Below, in pieces: positions 56,731-64,000 of a DNA stretch of 64,000 nt; within the stretch, counting starts at the first letter, position 1, and every line of letters begins with the position of its first letter. Made by a program: the position numbers and the translations under genes. The notes below the pieces were generated by a model that saw only the letters and a list, made by a program, of their open reading frames with translations, was not told the DNA's origin and searched no databases. The DNA is from Angiostrongylus vasorum (lineage: Eukaryota; Nematoda; Chromadorea; Rhabditida; Metastrongylidae). The DNA lies in the NCBI GenBank assembly GCA_018806985.1, contig JADANN010000364.1:2721001-2785000 (forward strand), in the 5' to 3' direction.

Positions 56731-57274
56731 GGAAGGCTTCAAGTAGTCAGTCAGCGCTAACCAATGATTGTCTAACCAAAAGCACTCTTAAGATTGTCTG
56801 CCCTTGTTTTATATTGTGTTCCTGTGAACAAACGAGGTATTTTTTTATTGATTTTTTTCCACAAGTTCCCGCAATTGGACCGATCATTTCGATCCGTTTC
56901 CTAAATCAATAGCGGATCTTTGTCCTGTATTTTTCTCTCTAGAAAATATAACTTGTCATAGCCGTTTTTTTTTTAACATTCTCACTTTTTCCTAAACCAA
57001 TATCAATATTGCCTTAACATTGATCCGCACGAAGTGGAGCAATAACGCATGTGTATTGATTGGTGATGAGACTCGATCACTAGGCTCAAGGTCGTGTCAA
57101 GGCTATAGGATTCTGTCAACGCCTCGACGATTAAAATCTCGGTTGTATCTCTTGCTCTATCGGAAAGCTTACCATATGTTTGCATTTGTCACGTGGAGGC
57201 TAGTGTTCTGAGAGCAGCCATCGTAAAATCTACAAATGCATTTATGTAATTCTATGTACATGAAGACGTAAAAA
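56731..57274. other. 3' flank of the LTD-1-like gene
   Basis: T-rich sequence after the stop codon. No AATAAA hexamer is obvious close by; the 3' end of the transcript cannot be placed. Confidence 0.4.
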
Positions 57275-57465
57275 GTGTTCACCATTAATCAATCGCTAAT
57301 GGATGGGCCGTGCACTTGATTCAATTCGTATTATCATCCAGGTGATTCAATACATATCTGGCTTGTATAGTGACTTGCGGTGAGCTACCAACGTATCAAG
57401 TCAAACCAAGGAGGGCCAGGCGTGTGTTGCAAAACACCTCTAACCATTGCACTATGGGCGCCTAT
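57275..57465 (-). mobile_element. SINE-A copy, degraded
   Basis: Tail (gttcaccattaatcaatcgc), a deleted body, and head (accattgcactatgggcgcc) are recognisable. Confidence 0.5.
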
Positions 57466-57714
57466 GTCCACTTAATTCTGTTGCTCGAACTAGACAGGTC
57501 CCTCCGCGACATTGCTGTCGTAGTACCAAAATCAATACACATGCGAAAAGAGATGGAAAATTTTCAAGTTGTCCACTTTTATGGTTGTGTAGAAAGAGGC
57601 CAGATAGCCATTTATCGTCATATGTATGTCTGTAGTGTTTAATAAAACATTGTGTACAATTCTTCTTCATGCATGACTAATTGTCAGAACTATTCTCTTC
57701 GTCGAGTGAACTAA

Positions 57715-57892
57715 TGATCTTCGCTTCCATCCAAAGCATTTGGCGTTAATCAATGCCGGAAAGCCTAGCCATACATTCGACTTCATCAAGCCCCTAGAGG
57801 TGATCGAATGCCTACATGGCCAATAACAATGAGCTCGAGGACCTGCCCATCAAGCCGGTCCCTTTTATCCTCTTAGATGGTGCGCCGAAATC
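57715..57892 (-). mobile_element. SINE-A copy, degraded
   Basis: Tail-like ggcgttaatcaatgccgg and gaggtgatcgaatgcctac, followed by a shortened body; head lost. Confidence 0.45.
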
Positions 57893-58769
57893 AGAAAGAT
57901 GAACACCTCGATTAGCACCGAGCACAATGAGCACAATGTTATTAAAACCAGCGGTGAAGTGCTACTGAATGAAGGGATTTTTTTCTTTTATGCCCAGTAC
58001 TGTACCGGTATGTTATTATACAAACAAGGACCATATCTTCCGATGTATATTTTCTCAAACATAAACCGTCGTTTTCGGACTTTTGAAAGATTTATCACAT
58101 AATTTGTTTTCAGTATGACATTTCGGATAGAGAATCTCCATTTTGGAAGTCAGTTCCAAGGCTGGCTTCAAGAAATCAAGTTATTTTGTTGATACTGTTC
58201 ATATTTCCTCCAGTATTATGGGGAATGAACTTGCGAATAATGAGCAGTAGAACTGCTCAGCTATCCACTTAACCATTCTGGTCATAGTTAAAGTAATTGT
58301 GAGCAATCCGCTTTCCGTTGGCAACGATTATATTGGCGCTTTGAATTATTACTGAGTCGCTGTTGTGATGAATTTATGCTTAATCTCTTCGCTAAACACA
58401 TTTCACGACTGCTGAGTGTTCCAGAAGGAGAATGAAACCGCAAAAAATTTATTCCTGCATAGTGTAGGTGTTGAGAAATTACTTCCTTGTAGTCTGAAAC
58501 ATACAACTGTATAGATCTCAACATTCTCTCCCACACTCTTTCTTATTAAAGGGGAACATTTATCCCATACGGTAATTTTCAGTTATGATAAATCTGGTGA
58601 GCGATCGCACATAAAGCCCTTCAAAATCTATCTGATAATAAATTCCAGCTGTAGAAAATCTTTCCAGGAAGATCAACGTCGGTAGAGTAGGGAAAGGTGT
58701 TGTTATTGGAAGCGGCTATAAAATTATTTATCCTGAAGAAGTGTTGTCGGCATCTGTACCATTACAATG

Positions 58770-60320
58770 TTCCGCCACCCTCCCCTGATGAAAGAAAATG
58801 GGACGATCATCTCATCTTTACATAATATACAAGTCATAACGGAAAAGTTCTATAACAATCTTTCCCACTCCACAACCTACGGTTCGACCCCCCCCCCAAT
58901 TCTCGCTGGAGAAAGACCACCAGGAATTCTACCCTCCGAAGTTCAAGTTACCATAGAAGGTACGAAGACAAACACAAGTCCAAGACCAGCTGATATTACC
59001 ACCGATTTTCTTAGACCTGGTGACCACAATTCATATGTGCTTCACGAAACCCATATGATCTCCTACATTGGAGACAGCAAAAAATCCTGGATCAGTGGAG
59101 GTGGTCGGGCACGGTCATCCTACATAAGAAAGTTGGTCGAAGGAATCTTTGTAACTGCCGCCCAATACAATTGTTGAGTTTGCTTTGCAAACTGTCCACC
59201 AGTATGATGCTTCTGAGCATGTAAAGAACCTTGGAGCATAGACAACGGAAAAATGTCTGACAGCGTCGAAACAAATGCAATTCTATCAGCGCTCGTCGGC
59301 CAAAACGTGGACTTTATAAGAACTCCAGCTGACTGTTGTGACGACTATATTACCAATATATTGCTTTTTTCATCGCCACAGCAAAAAAAGATTCGACAAG
59401 ACAACACTGGTTCGCCTAAGCTGTTACATTTGCATTGAAGTGGATAACGAACCAACTCGACTGGGACGAAAATGACATACGAATTGATGGAAAATTCCTG
59501 TCAAGCCTTCGTTTAGTGGAAGAGAACGCCACCTTTTCAGAAGGCACCAGCGGAGCAGAGACAATACAAAATGAGCTCAGAGAATCGGTAAAAAAGACTG
59601 GATTGTGCATAAATAGGACGAAGATTGAATTCTTGAAAAACCACTAGGGCGAAGTTTGAAAAAATGGAATAGGTTGGTTTTTTTGATTACAGAGATCACA
59701 TCGTATGTGTGCTTTGGACGATCGGTGAACATGAAGCAGAACATGAAGGAGGAATTAAACAGAAGAGGAAGGGCAGCATGGGCCGCTTTCGGTACTCTCA
59801 AAGAATCCGTGGATCAACTAACGGACACAATACTTCAGGCTCATCTTTCCAGCTTAGCGGTCCTCCTAGTGTTCTGTTACACGCCAGAGATATGGCCTTA
59901 TACTTCAACCGTGCCAAAAACCGTGCCTAGCATCCACAGAATACTTGAACGACATCTTCGCAAATTTTATCACCACTCACAACGTTTAGCCGGATTGAGT
60001 AGCTTGGATCTTCGAAGCAAATCTCATATTGGGATTCAGAAAAATATAAATCGATAGCGAAATACAGATAAGTCGGTCATGTAATAAGAAAAGATGACAA
60101 AAGAATTTGGAAAACAGAGGAGTGGACTCCAAGAGATTATAAACGTCCTTTCGGAGGGCGACCTAAATAATGGGTGAAGGAGTTTGTGGATAACGTCATC
60201 CATCTGCATTCGTAGGTAGGAACGGTTTCAAAACTACGAATGAACCTGAGAAATGAATGCGAAATACTCTACGATCTGCACTTTCGGCGAAAGTCGGGCC
60301 ATACCAACGAAGTTAGTATA
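58770..60320 (+). mobile_element. decayed RTE-clade LINE fragment
   Basis: Plus-strand pieces in LINE order: QVITEKFYNNLSHS and PPGILPSEVQVTI (58767-59010), DSVETNAILSALVGQNVDF (59250-59310), LDWDENDIRIDGKFLSSLR with GLCINRTKIEFLKNH (59435-59647), CFGRSVNMKQNMKEELNRRG, AAWAAFGTLKESVDQLTDT and GLSSLDLRSKSHIG (59656-60050), then DDKRIWKTEEWTP and RPFGGRPK (60100-60170). The RT box aspartates are lost (LRLVEENATF). A run of ten C (58888-58897) lies inside the frame. Frameshifts and stops throughout. Confidence 0.8.
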
Positions 60321-60642
60321 TGATAAACATAGTGTTAGTGCAGAGCATTTCAGTGCCTAGTCACAGACTGCTGACAGCTCGAATTCTTAGAAAACCGTTA
60401 AGAACTTCATTAACTTCTAGGGACAACTGTTACCTAGCTTTGAAATGACTTAATGGGCACTGAGTTCCTCTTTCGTATTGGTGCTTCTCAAGTAATCGAA
60501 ATGCACTGTCGTAGTTAAAATACCAAGAATTAATTAGACTACATAGTTTTTTTCGAGTTACTTTTTTGTAGCAGTAACTTCCTCAATTGATACTTGTAAG
60601 GAATTCATAGCGACAATTTGAATAGCAGTTTAAATCCTTTTT

Positions 60643-60999
60643 CTAAAAGCCGTTCATAGACGACGACAAAAACGGTGAAGTCGTTCCAATGCTGCTCTTT
60701 CCATCTTCTATAAAACCTCTGAGGACCGAGTTTACTACATTGTGCTTCAATACTTCGTTGTTTTCCAAAGGAGATTTAAGAGTGGGAACAAAGGCTTCTC
60801 ATTTTACTTCAGATATAAGGTAGCAATTGAAAGGCACAGTTACTCTACGTTTGGTAAAGTAGATGACAAAGCCATGGTCGAAACCATCTCCTGTAATGGG
60901 TGATATCTCAACTTCAACCAAAGGCCCCAAGACATCAAATATTTGGCGAAGCAAGTTGTCTGTAGGCACGTTATGACCAATGCTGACGTTGATAGAGGT
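60643..60999 (-). pseudogene. coding block interrupted by one in-frame TGA, unknown protein
   Basis: A 119-codon minus-strand frame reads TSINVSIGHNVPTDNLLRQI, DVLGPLVEVEISPITGDGF, then DHGFVIYFTKRRVTVPF. After one TGA at 60799-60801 it continues in the same frame as EAFVPTLKSPLENNEVLK to SSSMNGF and a TAG. A second stop lies immediately upstream of the block. The first half has a strand-helix-strand look and a GFDHGFVIYF stretch that faintly recalls an RRM, but this is weak. The quality of the frame on both sides of the TGA argues for a recent pseudogene or a retrocopy without introns. Confidence 0.35.
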
Positions 61000-62394
61000 T
61001 CAGCACTGTGAACAGATAGCCTTGAAATTTTTTGCTTATTACTGTGCCCATACCCCAAATCGTATCCCACTTTTAACAGTTTTCGCTAAAAATAAAGCAT
61101 CCTCATATTTCACTGACTACTACTCATGTAAGGAGTTCAAAGATTCTATTGACTTGAAGTTTTTGGGAAAATCTCATAGCTATCGAATAGAATAGCAGTT
61201 TGAGACTGAATATAGACACCGTTTGGTCAGTGTTATATAGCCCGATATAAATAAACATTTAACAGCATTACTTGGTTGAGCTCCCCATTAATGATTTTAC
61301 AAAAGTCGGAGATCAGCACCAAGATAAATACGATTTTAGCTTTCCTATGTCGAAAATCTTACAGTGGCAGTTGGTCAACATACCGTACTCGTTGGTGTAT
61401 AGTTCGTGTCACTTTTAATAGTTTTCGAAACGATCGTACCATCGGTGAGTTCTCCTGATCCTACTGGAGTTTGCTGAAAAAATCTCATCTATCTATAAAA
61501 CTTGTGTTTTATAATGTCGTTTTGAAAATAAAGCCTACCATAGCCAGGAATACGCAGTAGAACTCTTAAGCTCATAATGTTCAAATAATAAGAGTCGCAC
61601 CCCCTCGATCGTCGGAATTCCGAACTATGAAGATTTGACTGCTCACCTGTGCGCTGTTCATGGAATGTGTTGAATCTTCGGTTTTGTCCGCTTTCGCCAG
61701 TGGAGCTGAAACCAAAAACTTTTGAAAAAAATTACACAATTTGTGTTGTGATCTTTTGCATGACAGAAATTTATTTTCAAAATCCTCCCTGTGGTTTGCT
61801 GTAGATTAAATGCTGCTGTAAGCAGTTATCCAAATAATGTTTCGGATGGTTCCATATCTTTATTCTCTAGTTTGTATGAATCACTACAGTTCCGTAAAGA
61901 AGTTTGATCGACCGTTCCCCTTTTTCTTTATATGAACTACAACCAGTTTAAAGAAGGCCCATACGACAGTGCTGTCGTCTCAGGTGCTAGCAGGAACAAT
62001 CACTACCATTGTTTATTTCAATGTTTACCTCTAAGGCACTAAGGAACCCATACTCTATTCTTCTTCAACATATATTCCAATAGATATGGTTGCCATTGTT
62101 TATAGGATTGTAAACTTTTTTTCTCGAATGTTCTTCTCATCAGCACGAGTTGAGTGTTCAACGAATCAGAACTTTGACATTCTGGTTTAAGCTTCCGTTC
62201 TTGCGATACAATTCCTCATCCGCATCCTCTCAACCATACTAAACCATCCTTTCCGTCCACATTCAATTTTTGGCGTGCTCATCTCTGAGTGAACATATTC
62301 TGTGAATATATCTACAGATAACTGAAAACACCGACATTCTATAAAACTCGGCATAGATAGTTGATATATTTATTTATATTCCCACTTTGGGACT
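61000..62394. other. no supported feature
   Basis: Short frames only. At 62332-62374 there is a block (ttctataaaactcggcatag) also found at 23348. Confidence 0.45.
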
Positions 62395-62565
62395 CCCACT
62401 CGTAACATCACGGCTCTGAGGAAGGCGAAATCGCCGAAACGTCAGCCATCGACTAACAAGAACAACAGCAACGGCAACAACAACAACAACGACAACGAAG
62501 ACCTATACCAACCTCGTATCAGCTAAAGAAGATCAGTTTATAAGATCATATGAATAATTCTACAG
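62395..62565 (+). repeat. hammerhead-bearing dispersed repeat, copy 4 (short)
   Basis: cactcgtaacatcacgg runs directly into the motif, then a short AAC tract and tataccaacctcgtatcagc. Compared with copy 1, about 125 bp before the motif are missing. Confidence 0.5.
62412..62447 (+). ncRNA. hammerhead-like motif (best stem II)
   Basis: Stem I ggct/agcc (62412-62415 with 62444-62447), box ctgagga, one extra A, stem II ggcg-aaat-cgcc perfectly paired, then gaaacgtc with the classic GUC cleavage triplet. It is followed by an AAC-rich run and gacctataccaacctcg, shared with other copies. Confidence 0.5.
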
Positions 62566-63061
62566 ATAGTTTCCACCACAAGTGACACAGCGTCATAACG
62601 AAGTCATGACGAATTTCGTTTTTTTGAGGAATGAACACTTACGAACACTCAGGCGAGTTGGTTGGTTCTGAGCATTAGTCTGTAAACTGCATTTATTAGA
62701 ATATGAAGCACTACAACAGTAGAAGGAAGTAATAGATTACCTGTAAAGACGTATACTTTGGAGGGGCAAGTATTGCTATGCATGTCACAGGGTTTGACAA
62801 TTCCTAGAATTTCGTGAAATTTTCGCTTGGAAAAAGGGATCGATTTTAGTCTTTGTTTTGATGCATAAAATTGTAAAGGTTGATGTGGACCCCGAGAAAG
62901 TAATTCAGCTCTGAAGAGGTTCGTGTGGAAGTAAGATCATGTCACTTCGCTATGTTATTATTTACAATGTGTTGCAAGTACATTTAATGACATAAACGGA
63001 TTGAACAACTCTCCAAGAGCAGTGAGCAGTTGCGAATTAATTTCGCTGACTAATGCACTAA

Positions 63062-63331
63062 AGGCGCTTATGGCGCAGTGGTCGGAGGCGCCCTGCAACA
63101 CATTCCCGATCCCGTGTAATCGATTGCCGTGCCTATGGCCCTCCATCGCTCCGGAGTCAGCAAATCGGTGCCAGACTTATCTGAGAGGATAGCAGCACTG
63201 ACTCGTTGCAACGGTAGGCCACCCCGAGTCATTGCAAAGGCCAGATATGCATTCAATCACCTCGAAACGATGCTTAATTAGGTTGAATGCATGGCGCACC
63301 CCTCAGGGATTGATCTACGCAGAGCTTTATC
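63062..63331 (+). mobile_element. SINE-A copy, nearly full length
   Basis: Head ggcgcttatggcgcagtggt, a diverged box B region, a good body (gccagacttatctgagagga) and an intact tail ending in a T-rich run. Confidence 0.85.
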
Positions 63332-64000
63332 TTTTTTTCTAGCTTTAATGAACCATCAGCAACTCTCCCGTGTACCATCCACGAAGGACTGCGTTCATCG
63401 AGGAAATCGGTATCAAACACAGATGACATGAAGAACTATTCCTATTTCAGATATTGCAGGATTTAAAACGTTTTCCAGCTTGTAACTAATTTGCTGACCA
63501 TATCCTTTTCTTTCTTCTTTTTGCTTCTTCCGTAAGCCTTTCTTTATTCACATCAATATCAACCGTCATAACTTTTGACGGTAGATTATAGTTGCTTCGA
63601 TGTTTGCTGAAGAAGGAAGCAAATTAAACGAAGTTCTCGATGGTACGAGGAAGAAATAAAATAAGAACAGAAGTCAGAAAGTTGGAAAGCTGTGGATGGA
63701 TTCCTAACTAGGAAACTATCTCTACCTCTAAACTATCTATACATCTATCTCTCGAATCAATAACCCTGCAATAGAACGCGGTATCATTGACATAAAATTT
63801 GTGTATAGTGAGATTTGTCTTCCTGAACTGCTACCTCCAGTCACCCTATCGAAATCGACAAATAGTATTCGCAGTCATTCACTAACAATTACAGTGGAAG
63901 TTATTTTTATGCATAAAAAGTTGGTACAGTTACGATACCATGCAAAGGACATCCTGCTCTTCTTCCTCAATACTTCTCGCTTATTCTTTGGTTGGATGAC
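63332..64000. other. no supported feature
   Basis: AT-rich sequence, no splice-consistent frame seen up to the window edge. Confidence 0.5.

Noticed and set aside
60860..60999. RRM domain on the minus strand
   Set aside because: Only a loose GFDHGFVIYF likeness; the second helix does not fit, so the block was left unnamed.

Overview
The window looks like nuclear DNA of a parasitic nematode, most likely a strongylid (hookworm-type). It is AT-rich. Small exons with GT-AG introns sit in long introns. The one recognisable gene is nematode-like: a LIM plus transglutaminase-like protein of the LTD-1/KY group. The rest is crowded with tRNA-derived SINEs and decayed RTE-clade LINEs. No rRNA, functional tRNA, CRISPR, operon or phage feature was found.

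Layout. About 0.26-2.6 kb holds SINE debris and the 3' end of an RTE element. From 2.7 to 4.2 kb (+) there is a small gene whose exons join in phase 0 to give a roughly 130-residue single-pass membrane protein. From 4.2 to 16 kb there are SINE copies of four families, a tiny three-exon candidate gene near 9.2-9.7 kb, a long (TA)n array and a decayed RTE copy on the minus strand (11.2-12.4 kb). From 16 to 32 kb there are an AAC-rich repeat, isolated candidate exons, two copies of a hammerhead-like repeat, an exact 89-bp tandem duplication and a candidate secreted protein on the minus strand (26.9-27.2 kb). A 5'-truncated RTE retrotransposon (endonuclease remnant, reverse transcriptase, C-terminal region) lies on the minus strand at 32.7-35.3 kb. 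Its RT active site is mutated and it carries frameshifts.

From 44.2 to 56.7 kb (+) a complete 15-exon gene can be assembled for a 735-residue LTD-1-like protein. It has one fully liganded LIM domain, a charged coiled-coil region, a proline patch, a transglutaminase-like fold and the KY-family C-terminal region. All three catalytic positions of the transglutaminase core are replaced, so it is predicted to be a pseudoenzyme with a structural role. SINEs lie in its introns, one with clear target-site duplications. From 57 to 64 kb there are more SINEs, a decayed RTE copy (+), a broken coding block with one internal stop (-) and an intact-looking hammerhead-like motif near 62.4 kb.

The most unusual signal is a short conserved motif, seen at six places in both orientations. 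It has the parts of a hammerhead ribozyme core with a minimal palindromic stem III, as in ribozymes carried by Penelope-like elements and retrozymes. The second is a repeat family (called SINE-D here) that shares its 3' end with the RTE LINE, which fits a non-autonomous element using the LINE machinery. All SINE family letters are local names. Everything was read by eye, so splice models and repeat ends are approximate unless exact junctions are given.
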